From Collinsella sp. (GTDB taxonomy: Bacteria > Actinomycetota > Coriobacteriia > Coriobacteriales > Coriobacteriaceae): a stretch of 64,000 bases of DNA. Both the position numbers and the translations under genes were made by a program. The stretch spans positions 7,818 to 71,817 of the forward strand of contig DXML01000016.1 in NCBI GenBank assembly GCA_019414205.1, written 5' to 3'. Positions 40,421 through 49,594 of the stretch are shown piece by piece (within the stretch, counting starts at the first letter, position 1; each line of letters begins with the position of its first letter). The notes beneath the pieces are model-generated. The model worked only from the letters and a program-made list of their open reading frames with translations, searched no databases and was not told where the DNA came from.

Positions 40421-42085
40421 ATGAAAGAAAAATTCCAATCGTTCGGAAAGGCAATGCTCGTTCCGATTACGCTCATTGCCATTTCCGGTCTCTTTTTGGG
40501 TATCGGTAGCGTTTTTACGACCGAACTGACCCTTGTGTCCCTTGGCGTTAATTGGGACTGGTATGCCGCTTCGCCGCTCTTTACGTTCTTCTCGGTATTT
40601 AAGGGTCTCGGCGAGGTAATCATTGGAAACCTCGGTGTTTTGTTTGCCGTCGGCTGCGCCTTCTCCTTGTCTCGCAAAGAGAAGGGCTGGGCTGCCTTTT
40701 CTGCCCTTGTCTGCTATCTCACCATGCTCAAGACGGTTGAGATTCTACTTGGAGCAGCTGGCTTGGCTGCCGACAATACAACGGTGGAAGCTCTTCAGAA
40801 GGTCGGCCTTACGTCCATTCAGGCGAGTGAGCAGTCCGCACTCTACACTACCTCGCTCGGCTTTTTTGGCTACAGCTCTGGTGTCTTTGGCGGCATTATC
40901 GTGGGCTGCCTGGTCGCTTGGATCACCGGCCGTTTTTACAAGACCAAGCTTCCAACGGCGCTGGCGTTTTTTGCGGGCAGTCGAACGGTCCCCATTGTAT
41001 CGTTGGTTGCCGGTGGCGTCCTGGGCGGCATCATGTACTTCGTCTGGCCCGTCATCGGTGGATGCTTTTCGGGTATTGCGACGTTCGTGAAAGGCTCCGG
41101 TCTGGTCGGTACGTTTGTCTATCGCTGGGTGCTCGAGAGCCTTGTGCCGTTTGGCTTGCATCCGCTGCTCGAGACGCCCATGTATTGGACTGAGCTTGGT
41201 GGCTCCATGGTCGTCGATGGAACGCGCGTGGTGGGCAATAGCGCTATTCAGCTTGCACAGCTCGCTTCTCCCAGCAGCGACAAGCTCTTGGTTAGGGCCT
41301 TCATGGCTGGCTATGGCATTAACGATTACGCGTTGTTCCCGGGCATCGCCCTTGCTATGTGGTCTTGTGCCAAGCCCCAGAACCGCAAGAAGGTTGCTGG
41401 CCTTTTAATCCCCACAGTGATTTCGACTGTTTTCTTTGGCGTTACGGAGCCTATTCTCTTTACGTTCCTGTTTGCCGCTCCCTGGCTCTACTTTGGCGTT
41501 TACGCTCCGCTTTCCGGACTGGGTGAAGTTCTCTCGGAGGCAATGGGCGTTTCGGTGTACCAGGGAAATATCAAGGACCTGATCCCATTCTTATTCCGCC
41601 CCGAGAAGCTTAACCTGCTTCCGTACCTTATTCTGCTCCCCGCCTTTTTCCTGGCAGCTTTCTTCCTCTTCCGGTTCTTTATTACTAAGTTCGATATCAA
41701 GACGCCCGGTCGAGATGATGGTGACGATATTGAGTTGATCAACAGCAGAGCTGAGTTCGAGGCAAAGGCCGCTGAGGCAAAGGGCGAGTCTGGTAGCACT
41801 CCCGAGAAGGCAGTCCAGGGCCGTGCGACCAAGGACAGCGCGCTTGCTGTTGGCATTGTCGAAGCGCTTGGTGGAGCCGACAACATTGATGATCTTGACA
41901 ACTGCATCTCACGTCTTCGCGTGATTGTCAAGGATGGTTCTAAGGTTGCAGACGACGAGGTGTTCACCAAGAATCTTGAAGCTATGGGCGTTATCCGCCT
42001 GAGCGACAAGGCAATCCAGGTCATTTACGGTCCTCGTGTCGGCGAAGTCGCTTCTGAGGTGCACGAAGTTCTCGGTGACGAGTAA
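40421..42085 (+). CDS. PTS transporter subunit IIC-IIB, glucose/maltose family
   Basis: Encodes 554 residues from ATG 40421 (GAGGAGGG upstream). IIC (about 1-430) has about ten membrane segments and the conserved F-F-G-V-T-E-P-I-L-F-T and P-L-L-E-T-P-M-Y-W-T motifs. IIB (about 475-554) has the phosphorylated Cys495 in L-D-N-C-I-S-R-L-R. It takes up and phosphorylates a sugar in one step. No IIA is fused; the crr-type IIA at 35549 could serve. The adjacent GH4 enzyme suggests a disaccharide such as maltose or a related alpha-glucoside, but specificity is inferred. Confidence 0.92.
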   Translation: MKEKFQSFGKAMLVPITLIAISGLFLGIGSVFTTELTLVSLGVNWDWYAASPLFTFFSVFKGLGEVIIGNLGVLFAVGCAFSLSRKEKGWAAFSALVCYLTMLKTVEILLGAAGLAADNTTVEALQKVGLTSIQASEQSALYTTSLGFFGYSSGVFGGIIVGCLVAWITGRFYKTKLPTALAFFAGSRTVPIVSLVAGGVLGGIMYFVWPVIGGCFSGIATFVKGSGLVGTFVYRWVLESLVPFGLHPLLETPMYWTELGGSMVVDGTRVVGNSAIQLAQLASPSSDKLLVRAFMAGYGINDYALFPGIALAMWSCAKPQNRKKVAGLLIPTVISTVFFGVTEPILFTFLFAAPWLYFGVYAPLSGLGEVLSEAMGVSVYQGNIKDLIPFLFRPEKLNLLPYLILLPAFFLAAFFLFRFFITKFDIKTPGRDDGDDIELINSRAEFEAKAAEAKGESGSTPEKAVQGRATKDSALAVGIVEALGGADNIDDLDNCISRLRVIVKDGSKVADDEVFTKNLEAMGVIRLSDKAIQVIYGPRVGEVASEVHEVLGDE

Positions 42086-42124
42086 AACGCGCAAGTGGCT
42101 TTCAATTGCATAGCGCAATTCCAG

Positions 42125-42172
42125 GGCTTGGCTTCCTATCGCATGATTTAGGGGGCCAAGCCTTCTTGTTTT
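42125..42172 (+). terminator. Terminator after the PTS gene, overlapping the regulator 3' end
   Basis: GGCTTGGC pairs with GCCAAGCC across 22 bases and is followed by TTCTTGTTTT. It includes the stop codon of the convergent RpiR gene. Confidence 0.75.
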
Positions 42173-42900
42173 AGATTGTCAAGGCAGATACTCAATAGTT
42201 CTTCGAATGCGAGAATACAACTTCCGGTAAAGCAGTTAGGCTTAACGTTCTTAAGATCCATTGGGTGATCGTCATGTATCGTAAAGATCGCGTCTGCCGT
42301 CTTGGCGAGCTCGCTGTCTTCGTTGCCGGTAAACGCGAGGGTCGTAATGCCCGCGTCGTGGCATGCCCTTGCGGTTTCCAGGATGGCTTCTGTCTGACCC
42401 GATTTGGATATGAGCATCATGCAACTGAGCGTATTTCGGTTGGATTCGACAAACTGATCGGTTTCTAGGAAGTCCTGTATGACGGCCAAAAAGCCAAGTC
42501 CAACGAGCTTGGTCGCCATGTACTGCGCAACGATGCGTGAGAAGCCCTCTCCGTTTACTCCGATCATTCTGTTGCGATGCAGGGCGGCGATGAATACGTC
42601 TACATCTCCGGTGTGGCATACGAAGTGGACGCTACTGTCTTTGAGTGATTGATTCATTTCGCGGGAGACATGCTGAAGGTGCTTGAGGTCGTACATCATT
42701 TCGCGGTAGCCACGGTAGCCGAGCTTTTTCGAAAGCCTGATGACTGTCGTCATGCTGGTAAAGCATGCCATGGCGACGGGTTTTATGCCAATATCATCGA
42801 GGGTGTCGATATTGTTGAGTAGGTATTCGAGTACGCTTTGCTCGGTTTCGGATAGCTTTGCGGCTGAGTAGAGCTTGGAAATCTGCTTTTTATCAACCAT
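42148..42900 (-). CDS. MurR/RpiR family transcriptional regulator
   Basis: Encodes 250 residues from ATG 42900. The N-terminal HTH_6 domain contains A-M-A-C-F-T-S-M-T-T-V-I-R-L-S-K-K-L-G-Y-R-G-Y (about 43-65). The C-terminal SIS domain (about 105-240) has I-S-K-S-G-Q-T-E, which binds sugar phosphates. It sits between the PTS gene and a divergent GH4 gene, so it very likely controls both in response to the phosphorylated sugar. The 175-base divergent region has three copies of TTCCCGCC (two direct, one inverted) as operator candidates. Confidence 0.88.
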   Translation of the reverse strand: MVDKKQISKLYSAAKLSETEQSVLEYLLNNIDTLDDIGIKPVAMACFTSMTTVIRLSKKLGYRGYREMMYDLKHLQHVSREMNQSLKDSSVHFVCHTGDVDVFIAALHRNRMIGVNGEGFSRIVAQYMATKLVGLGFLAVIQDFLETDQFVESNRNTLSCMMLISKSGQTEAILETARACHDAGITTLAFTGNEDSELAKTADAIFTIHDDHPMDLKNVKPNCFTGSCILAFEELLSICLDNLKQEGLAP

Positions 42901-43075
42901 TGGTGCTTCCTTCCCGCCGGACGTGTGTGGCCGCTTCCGTTGCGTAAATAATAACTCCTTGGGGAATTCCTTTCCCGCCTTGCAGCCGGGGCGGGAAGCG
43001 GCCCTCCATGCTGGATACAATATCCATACACAGGCGAACCATGCAATATTGAATGTGCTAATTGGGGGTTTCGAT
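42901..43075. promoter_or_regulatory. Divergent regulatory region between rpiR-type and GH4 genes
   Basis: TTCCCGCC occurs near 42912 and 42973. Its complement GGCGGGAA lies near 42990, forming TTCCCGCC/GGCGGGAA around the promoter area. CAATATT near 43044 may be a -10 box for the GH4 gene. Confidence 0.5.
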
Positions 43076-44449
43076 ATGAAACTTACGGTCATAGGGGGCG
43101 GTGGCGTCCGCTCCATGTTTTTGGCAAAGAGCATAGCCCAGCAGGCGTCATCGCTTGGAATCGACGAGCTTGTGTTTATGGACAATGATCCCGAGAAGCT
43201 GCGCATCTACGGTGGCCTTGCCGCCCATGTCTCGGGCATGCTTTGCCCCACGCTTAATTTTTCACTGACGGGCGATGCGGTCGAGGCCGTTAAGGACGCC
43301 GATTACGTGATCACGACGATTCGCGTCGGTGGGGACCATATGCGCGTTCGCGATGAGCGCATTGCTCTTTCACATGGGGTTCTTGGCCAAGAGACGACTG
43401 GCGCAGCCGGCGTGTCTTTTGCCATGCGCTCCGTCCCTGCGCTTGCTTCGTATTGCGAGTTAATCAGGAAGTACGCAAAGCCGGGCGTCAAGGTGTTTAA
43501 CTTTACTAATCCCGCTGGCGTCGTATCTCAGGCCCTACGCGATATGGGCTATGATTTTACTTATGGCATTTGCGATGCCCCCTCGGGCATGTTGCATCAG
43601 TTTGCCGAGTATAAAGGCGTTGATCCCGCATCGGTTCAGGGCGAGTGCTATGGACTCAACCACCTCTCGTTCTTCCGCAATGTGACGGTTGACGGCGAGG
43701 ACATCATGCCCGACTTGATCCACGACGACGGGGCATATGCTCATACAGATCTTAGGTTCTTCGAGAAGGACCTCGTCCTAAATCGCGGATGCGTGCCAAA
43801 TGAGTACCTATACTATTTCTACTATCGCGAGCGCGCCGTTGCCAACGTTCTCTCTTCGCCCCAGACGCGCGGCGAACTCATCGAAGAAATTAATCGAGAA
43901 ATGACGAGCGAGCTTGCATCTATCGATATTGAGAACGACTTCGAAAAAGGCCTCGCGTGCTTTGAGAAGTGGTACGGAATGCGCGAAAACAACTACATGG
44001 CGGCCGAGACGGGTATTCATCGCGACAAGCCGTGGACGTTTGACGTGTACGGCAAAGATGCTGGTGGATACGCGGGTGTCGCGCTCCGTTTCATGGATAT
44101 TGCTCGCTCTGGCAAGACGCAGCAGATGATCCTGTGCACCCCCAACAATGGCGCCATCCCCGGCCTTCTCGATACAGATGTCATTGAGTCAACGTGCGAT
44201 ATCTCCACCGATGGCTGCGTACCGCATCGCGTCGAAGCCGATTCTGTGCCCGCGGGAAACCTCGAATTGATTCGTCGCGTCAAGTACTACGAGCGCACCG
44301 TGGCGCGTGGCATCGTTAACCGATCGAAGCGCGACATTGTCGAGAGCCTCGCGATGCACCCGCTCGTTAATTCGTACTCCTTGGCGAAAGATATCGCCGC
44401 GCAGTACTTTGAGCTTAACCGCGACTACATCGACGGCTGGACAGACTAG
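43076..44449 (+). CDS. Family 4 glycosidase (6-phospho-glucosidase)
   Basis: Encodes 457 residues from ATG 43076 (GGGGG upstream). GH4 enzymes use NAD+ and Mn2+ in a redox mechanism. The Rossmann start V-I-G-G-G-G-V-R-S and F-N-F-T-N-P-A-G-V are clear, and the metal His is in Y-G-L-N-H-L-S. The metal-binding Cys166 motif is C-D-A-P. Known GH4 6-phospho-alpha-glucosidases have C-D-M-P and the beta enzymes C-N-x-P. This hints at alpha specificity, although the rest looks like the beta group. It should split the disaccharide phosphate made by the neighbouring PTS. Confidence 0.85.
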   Translation: MKLTVIGGGGVRSMFLAKSIAQQASSLGIDELVFMDNDPEKLRIYGGLAAHVSGMLCPTLNFSLTGDAVEAVKDADYVITTIRVGGDHMRVRDERIALSHGVLGQETTGAAGVSFAMRSVPALASYCELIRKYAKPGVKVFNFTNPAGVVSQALRDMGYDFTYGICDAPSGMLHQFAEYKGVDPASVQGECYGLNHLSFFRNVTVDGEDIMPDLIHDDGAYAHTDLRFFEKDLVLNRGCVPNEYLYYFYYRERAVANVLSSPQTRGELIEEINREMTSELASIDIENDFEKGLACFEKWYGMRENNYMAAETGIHRDKPWTFDVYGKDAGGYAGVALRFMDIARSGKTQQMILCTPNNGAIPGLLDTDVIESTCDISTDGCVPHRVEADSVPAGNLELIRRVKYYERTVARGIVNRSKRDIVESLAMHPLVNSYSLAKDIAAQYFELNRDYIDGWTD

Positions 44450-44539
44450 TCTGGACGTTAAAACTAGAAATTATGGATGGGCGGACCGGCGTTTATATTG
44501 GCGCCCGTTCGCCCTGCCTAGTAAGAAAACGGGTATAGA

Positions 44540-45367
44540 GTGAACTTGCGAGAGAACTTCAATGTCTTTCTGGAATCGGGCGATCGGGCGAAGGGATGCC
44601 GGAGTGGCTGTACGATGGCGTTATATATCCCCTTGTTTGTTATGAGCGCGCTTCAAATTGGTGTATCAAACGTTGCAACTGAGCTCGCCTATATCAATCC
44701 GTCCATTACGCTTATTTGCACTGTGGTCGCGGCCTTTTTAAACCTGCTTCTATCGAATGTGGCTTTTTCATTATTTGCCGTCGACCGGTCCAAAGAGACG
44801 GTGCAACCTGCTCGAACCCCTCCGGTTTATCTCTTGGCCTCGACGGTTCCCCTCCAGATTTCTGGGGCGCTGCTAATTTATTTGGTTCACTTGATTTTAT
44901 CGGCAATTGTAGTCTTTGCCTCGCTTGCGAGTAGCCAGCTCGGGGTGTTGTGCTCGCTTGTGGTGGCAGTAATCGTGACGCTTCTTTCCGCGTCGTTCGT
45001 ATTCGTGTTAATTGAAGATGCGGACGTGGAGCAGAGGGGACTACGAGGCATTCGGTTTGCACCACGCTACATCATGCATTCGGTCACGGTGCTTCGTTCC
45101 TCCTGCAGGGAAATCGCGCGTCCCGCAACGCTGCTGGTGGCATGGAACCTGGTTGCAAGTTGCGCTATCCAGGTTCTTGTTGGATGGGTAGTTTCGAGTG
45201 CGGCGCTGCCGTCGGCACTTTCAGTGACGGCGCTTGTACATGAGGGACTTTATTATGGGGCGTTTGCTTATATGCTGCTTTTGCTAGTTCATTGTGCGGT
45301 TGCGAGTTGGCTCGAAATTGACGTGCTCATGGGGGTGTCCTTGTGCGTATCCGAGCAGGCGCGATAG
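44540..45367 (+). CDS. Membrane protein of unknown function
   Basis: Encodes up to 275 residues. About six hydrophobic segments lie near 28-48, 58-82, 95-120, 128-160, 190-215 and 235-258. The start is uncertain: GTG at 44540 lacks a good ribosome-binding site, and ATG at 44615 is possible. It lies downstream of the GH4 gene and might belong to the same transcript. A hairpin-like GGGCG/CGCCC region separates them. I do not recognise the family. G+C is lower than in neighbours (TTTATT-rich codons), a possible sign of transfer. Confidence 0.55.
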   Translation: MNLRENFNVFLESGDRAKGCRSGCTMALYIPLFVMSALQIGVSNVATELAYINPSITLICTVVAAFLNLLLSNVAFSLFAVDRSKETVQPARTPPVYLLASTVPLQISGALLIYLVHLILSAIVVFASLASSQLGVLCSLVVAVIVTLLSASFVFVLIEDADVEQRGLRGIRFAPRYIMHSVTVLRSSCREIARPATLLVAWNLVASCAIQVLVGWVVSSAALPSALSVTALVHEGLYYGAFAYMLLLLVHCAVASWLEIDVLMGVSLCVSEQAR

Positions 45368-45496
45368 CCCGAAGATGAAGCCGCGTTTTCGACATTGAGT
45401 TTCTGCGTACCTTGCTTTCTAAGCAGAATTGGCGCGCCATCTGTTAACGATCGTTTTCCAAGAATTCTTTTGTTGCTCATTTTATAGACTTCTCAT

Positions 45497-45505
45497 TGCT
45501 ATAAT
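45497..45505 (+). promoter_or_regulatory. Extended -10 promoter for the MFS gene
   Basis: TGCTATAAT, a TGnTATAAT box, stands 38 bases upstream of the ATG. No -35 match is seen, which is typical for extended -10 promoters. Confidence 0.55.
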
Positions 45506-45542
45506 CGCCCACCGCTCTAGATGATCGGAGAGGTTTTCCTAT

Positions 45543-46739
45543 ATGGCTCAAACAAAGCAAGGTGGTATCACGCTCGGGCAGTGGCTCCCGCTTATCGGGC
45601 TCGCCTGCTGCGCATTCGTGTTCAACACGTCGGAGTTCATGCCCATCGGCCTTCTGACCGATATCGCCGCGTCGTTCTCGCTCACCGAGGCCCAGGCAGG
45701 CATCATGATCTCGGTCTACGCCTGGGGCGTCATGTTGCTGTCGTTGCCGCTTATGGTGTTTGCCTCGCGCTTCGAGTTCAAGCGGATGCTGCTGGGCGTG
45801 CTCGCCGTGTTCTCGCTCGGGCAGTTTCTGTCGGCCGTGGCGCCGACCTATCCTATTTTGGTCTGCGCGCGCCTGGTGGTCGCCTGCTCGCACGCCGTGT
45901 TCTGGTCGGTCGCTTCGATCATAGCCTCGCGCCTGGTCGATACGCGTCATGGGGCGCTCGCCATCAGCATGATCGCCACGGGCTCGTCCATCGCGCAGAT
46001 CTTCGGCCTGCCCCTCGGTCGCGCCATCGGCCTGGCCGTGGGCTGGCGTATGACGTTTGCCGTGGTCGGAGCTTTTTCTGCCGTCGCGGTGGTGTACCAG
46101 GCAGCGGTGTTCCCGGCCATGCCGGTGGGCGAGCGCTTTACGCTCAAACAGCTGCCCGAGCTGCTCAAGAACCCGTTCCTCATCGCGCTTTATGCGGTCA
46201 CGGTCTTTATGGCGACCGGCTATTATGCGGGTTACAGCTATATCGAGCCGTTCCTGGCTCAGGTCGCGCACGTCGACGCAAGCGCTATTACCATGACGCT
46301 GACGGCGTTTGGCTGCTCCGGTCTGCTCGGAAGCTGGCTGTTCGGCCGACTGTTCGATGGGCATCGCTTTCCGTTCTTGGCTATCACACTCTCCGGCGTG
46401 CCGGTGGCTCTGCTGCTCATGGGTCCGGTTGCACCGTCGCTCGTCGCCGTTCTCGCTGTTTGCGCGCTATGGGGCTGCTGCTCCACGGCCTTTAACGTGG
46501 CGTTTCAGGCCGAGCTCATCAAGTACACGCCGGCGGATTCGTCGGCCGTCGCCATGTCGATCTTCTCGGGCCTGTTTAACCTCGGTATCGGCACGGGCAC
46601 CGCAATCGGCGGCGCCGTGGTGTCGGGCCCCGGCATCGCCTGGATCGGCTACGCAGGCGGCACGATCGCTGTCGTGGGCGTCATCCTCGCCATCACCGTA
46701 CTGTTCCCAGCCATACGCCGCGCCAAGCTCGTTGCCTAA
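45543..46739 (+). CDS. MFS transporter, sugar-efflux (SotB) type
   Basis: Encodes 398 residues with twelve membrane segments. F-V-F-N-T-S-E-F-M-P-I-G-L-L in helix 1 is the SotB/YdeA hallmark, and the helix 2-3 loop carries a partial MFS motif (A-S-R-F-E-F-K-R). SotB proteins export arabinose and related sugars or analogues; the true substrate is unknown. It is likely transcribed alone, with a 67-bp palindrome after the stop. Confidence 0.85.
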   Translation: MAQTKQGGITLGQWLPLIGLACCAFVFNTSEFMPIGLLTDIAASFSLTEAQAGIMISVYAWGVMLLSLPLMVFASRFEFKRMLLGVLAVFSLGQFLSAVAPTYPILVCARLVVACSHAVFWSVASIIASRLVDTRHGALAISMIATGSSIAQIFGLPLGRAIGLAVGWRMTFAVVGAFSAVAVVYQAAVFPAMPVGERFTLKQLPELLKNPFLIALYAVTVFMATGYYAGYSYIEPFLAQVAHVDASAITMTLTAFGCSGLLGSWLFGRLFDGHRFPFLAITLSGVPVALLLMGPVAPSLVAVLAVCALWGCCSTAFNVAFQAELIKYTPADSSAVAMSIFSGLFNLGIGTGTAIGGAVVSGPGIAWIGYAGGTIAVVGVILAITVLFPAIRRAKLVA

Positions 46740-46754
46740 CCACATCCCCTCATC

Positions 46755-46821
46755 AGTTGCGGTGAAATACGGACTGCTGGGCCCAATAAACCCGGCAAAC
46801 AGTCCGTATTTCACCGCAACT
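46755..46821. repeat. 67-bp palindromic repeat, copy 2
   Basis: Perfect 22-bp arms (46755-46776 and 46800-46821) beginning AGTTGCGGTGAAATACGG. Loop of 23 bases differs from copy 1 at 6500-6566. It is followed by TATTTT, so it probably also terminates the MFS transcript. Confidence 0.85.
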
Positions 46822-46893
46822 TATTTTGGGGGAGGGGATGCGCGGCGGGCATACAATGGATGGCGTTGCGTGAACACTTTCCGGGAGGTTGCT

Positions 46894-48270
46894 ATGTGGG
46901 CATACGAGACGACGTTCTATCAGATCTATCCGCTGGGCTTTTGCGGAGCTCCGCGTGAGAATGTCGCGCCCGTTGCCGAGGATGAACTCTTCCAGACCAC
47001 CGGCACCGTGCCCAATCCCGATGCCCCCATCATGAAAATCGCCCAATGGGCCGACTACCTGCAGGAACTTGGTGTTGGCGCCGTTCTGATCAACCCGCCG
47101 CTCGAGTCCGATAGCCACGGCTACGATACGCGCAGCCTGCGCCATATCGACCGTCGTCTGGGCGGGGATGCCGACTTTGCCGCCGTGTGCGAGACGCTGC
47201 ATGCCCATGGCATACGCGTGGTGCTCGATGCCGTATTCAACCATGTGGGCCGCGGCTTCTGGGCATTCCGCGACGTGCAGGAGCGCAAGTGGGACTCGCC
47301 CTACAAGGACTGGTTCCACATCAGTTTTGACGGCGACTCGTGCTACGGCGATGGCTTTTGGTACGAGGGCTGGGAGGGCCATTTTGAGCTTGTGAAGCTC
47401 AACCTGCAAAACCCCGCCGTGGTCGATTACCTGCTTGAGTCCGTGCGTCACTGGGCCGAGGCCTTTGGCATCGACGGTCTGCGTTTGGACGTCGCCTATA
47501 TGCTCGATCGCGACTTCATGCGCCGCCTGCACGCCTTTACCCGTGAGCTCAAGCCCGACTTTGTGCTGATTGGCGAGACGCTCCACGGCGACTACAACCA
47601 GATCGTCAACGACGAGATGCTCGACTCCTGCACCAACTACGAGTGCTACAAGGGCCTGTACTCTAGCTTTAACTCGGTCAACATGTTCGAGATCGCCCAC
47701 TCGCTGCATCGCCAGTTTGGCGGTGACCCGTGGTGCATTTATCGCGGCAAGCATCTGCTGTCGTTTGTCGACAACCACGATGTGCCGCGCCTGGCGAGCA
47801 TCCTTACCGACAAGTCCTGTCTGCGCCCCGCTTATGGCATGCTCTTTGGCATGCCGGGCATCCCGTGCGTCTACTATGGCAGCGAGTGGGGAATTGCCGG
47901 TGAAAAGGGCGGCCCCGATGGCGATTGGGCGCTGCGACCTGCGCTCGATGAGCCTGCGCCCAACGAGCTGACGGCCTTCATCAAGCAGCTCGCGCACCTG
48001 CGCTCGGCAGACGACGCGGCGGCCCGTGCCCTCAACTATGGTGCCTATCGCAACGTGGTGATCCAGAACAAGCAGCTGCTGTTCGAGCGCGCCTGCGACG
48101 ACGCGACGGTGCTCGTGGCGGTCAATGCCGTGAACGAGCCCTATACCTTTGGAGCCGGCGAGCTCAACGGCTCCTTTGCCGACCTACTTGCCGACGGCGC
48201 GCCCACAGTCGAGCTATCGGGTGCCCTTGAGCTTGCACCCTACGAGGTACGCTATCTGTTGAGAGCCTAG
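46894..48270 (+). CDS. GH13 alpha-amylase family enzyme
   Basis: Encodes 458 residues from ATG 46894 (GGGAGG upstream). All GH13 catalytic residues are present: nucleophile Asp199 in G-L-R-L-D-V-A, acid/base Glu228 in L-I-G-E-T and Asp296 in V-D-N-H-D-V-P-R. Region I is L-D-A-V-F-N-H-V. There is no signal peptide, so it acts in the cytoplasm on maltodextrins, like maltodextrin glucosidase or cyclomaltodextrinase. With the PTS and GH4 genes 3-6 kb upstream it suggests alpha-glucan use. The 4-base gap to the next gene implies an operon. Confidence 0.9.
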   Translation: MWAYETTFYQIYPLGFCGAPRENVAPVAEDELFQTTGTVPNPDAPIMKIAQWADYLQELGVGAVLINPPLESDSHGYDTRSLRHIDRRLGGDADFAAVCETLHAHGIRVVLDAVFNHVGRGFWAFRDVQERKWDSPYKDWFHISFDGDSCYGDGFWYEGWEGHFELVKLNLQNPAVVDYLLESVRHWAEAFGIDGLRLDVAYMLDRDFMRRLHAFTRELKPDFVLIGETLHGDYNQIVNDEMLDSCTNYECYKGLYSSFNSVNMFEIAHSLHRQFGGDPWCIYRGKHLLSFVDNHDVPRLASILTDKSCLRPAYGMLFGMPGIPCVYYGSEWGIAGEKGGPDGDWALRPALDEPAPNELTAFIKQLAHLRSADDAAARALNYGAYRNVVIQNKQLLFERACDDATVLVAVNAVNEPYTFGAGELNGSFADLLADGAPTVELSGALELAPYEVRYLLRA

Positions 48271-48273
48271 TCC

Positions 48274-48837
48274 ATGGCAGCGTCTGACGAGGGCTATCAA
48301 CATATTGAGCATGGGTTTGAGCCCGTGTTCGACCAGCACTCGCGCGTTTTGGTGCTCGGATCGTTTCCCTCGGTGCTTTCGCGCGCCAACGCCTTTTATT
48401 ACGGCAACCCTCAGAATCGCTTTTGGCGTGTGATGGCCGTGTGCCTCGGTGCGCCCGTGCCGCCCAACGAGGGAGACTCTTTGGCGAGCGGCGAGCCCGC
48501 GACGCTCGACGCCTTGGTTGCTGCCAAGCGATCCATGCTGCTTAACGGTGGCGTAGCCCTGTGGGATGTGATCGAGAGCTGTGACATCAAGGGCTCGAGT
48601 GACGCGAGCATTCGTAACGTTGTACCGGCACATATCGAGCGCATTACCGGCGCAGCTCCCATTGAGCAGGTGATATGCAACGGTGGTACAGCTGGCCGGC
48701 TCTACAAGCGCTATCTACAAGAGCGCACCGGGCTGCCCGCTATCGTCCTGCCCTCGACAAGTCCTGCCAATGCCGCCTGGCGACTGGAGCGTCTTGTCGA
48801 GCGTTGGCACGAAGCCGTTGACTGGGCTGTTATTTAA
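48274..48837 (+). CDS. DNA-deoxyinosine glycosylase (UDG superfamily)
   Basis: Encodes 187 residues. V-L-V-L-G-S-F-P-S (about 26-34) is the first UDG-fold motif, F-Y-Y-G-N-P-Q-N-R-F-W (about 46-56) the second, and L-P-S-T-S-P-A-N-A (about 153-161) the third. This pattern is that of family 6 hypoxanthine-DNA glycosylases. It should remove deaminated adenine from DNA. The start is 4 bases after the GH13 stop, with little ribosome-binding signal, so coupled translation is likely. Confidence 0.88.
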   Translation: MAASDEGYQHIEHGFEPVFDQHSRVLVLGSFPSVLSRANAFYYGNPQNRFWRVMAVCLGAPVPPNEGDSLASGEPATLDALVAAKRSMLLNGGVALWDVIESCDIKGSSDASIRNVVPAHIERITGAAPIEQVICNGGTAGRLYKRYLQERTGLPAIVLPSTSPANAAWRLERLVERWHEAVDWAVI

Positions 48838-48838
48838 T

Positions 48839-49501
48839 TTAGATTTTTGTTTGAGCGTGGGCGCCCAGACGTTTCAGAACGCCTCGCCAGATCGGCGCGG
48901 GCACGGCTGGCTCGGCGCAAACCATGCCGTCGGCGTCGACGTCCTCGGCATTGCCGCCGCCAAGTCGCTGTGCATGCTCGACGGAGCAGCCCATGCGCAC
49001 GGCGCCCACGAGCTTGTCCATGGCCTCCGAAAACGGTCGCCGCAAGAGTCCCATGCGCGGGGAATGGCGAAGCGCTGCGATGCCGCTGCCGGCGCAGATG
49101 GCAACGCCGCCACACCACAATTGGTCATGGCGCTCACATGCCTTGTGCAGGCGAACGGCGGTCCCACGCGCCTGCTCAGTGCCCTCTTGTGCGGCTCGAA
49201 TCGCGGCATAGACGCGCGTTCCCGTACCGCCAAAGCGCTCAAGCGCCTGCTCGATAGCAGTCAACGTCTCATCGTCAGCCACATCTTCAATGGCCAGCAC
49301 GATGCCATCGGCAACGCTGCCGGTGTCATTTGCTTTCAAGTCGACCGGGCGGGGGAGTGCGGTGCCGGAAAGTTGAGCATAGGCGGCGATGGCATCCTGC
49401 AGGTCCCAGAGCAAAAAATCAAGATCGGCGCTATTGGGAATACTGACAAACGCGATGTTATGCAGTGTTTTTGGTACATCGCCGCGTGCGGTCGTCTCCA
49501 T
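48839..49501 (-). CDS. Conserved protein of unknown function
   Basis: Encodes 220 residues from ATG 49501 (GGAGG upstream). Convergent with the glycosylase gene, 1 base apart. The middle has V-Y-A-A-I-R-A-A-Q-E-G, and the C-terminal half has D-Q-L-W-C-G-G-V-A-I-C-A-G-S-G-I. That Cys-Gly-Gly region and the later M-G-L-L-R-R-P-F-S-E-A-M-D-K-L recall the C-terminus of some flavodoxin-fold reductases. No N-terminal FMN loop is seen, so I do not assign a function. Confidence 0.65.
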   Translation of the reverse strand: METTARGDVPKTLHNIAFVSIPNSADLDFLLWDLQDAIAAYAQLSGTALPRPVDLKANDTGSVADGIVLAIEDVADDETLTAIEQALERFGGTGTRVYAAIRAAQEGTEQARGTAVRLHKACERHDQLWCGGVAICAGSGIAALRHSPRMGLLRRPFSEAMDKLVGAVRMGCSVEHAQRLGGGNAEDVDADGMVCAEPAVPAPIWRGVLKRLGAHAQTKI

Positions 49502-49594
49502 GCCGCCTCCTTTCCGGTCGGTTTCCGTTTAGGTTACACCGTCTGGTGGCGCCCCGCCGCGCTATCCTAGTGCAACCCTCACGAAAGGAATGCC

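Noticed and set aside
46309..46893. Extension of the GH13 gene by 195 codons
   Set aside because: It overlaps the MFS gene in another frame and crosses the 67-bp palindrome; the ATG at 46894 has GGGAGG upstream and starts the GH13 fold.
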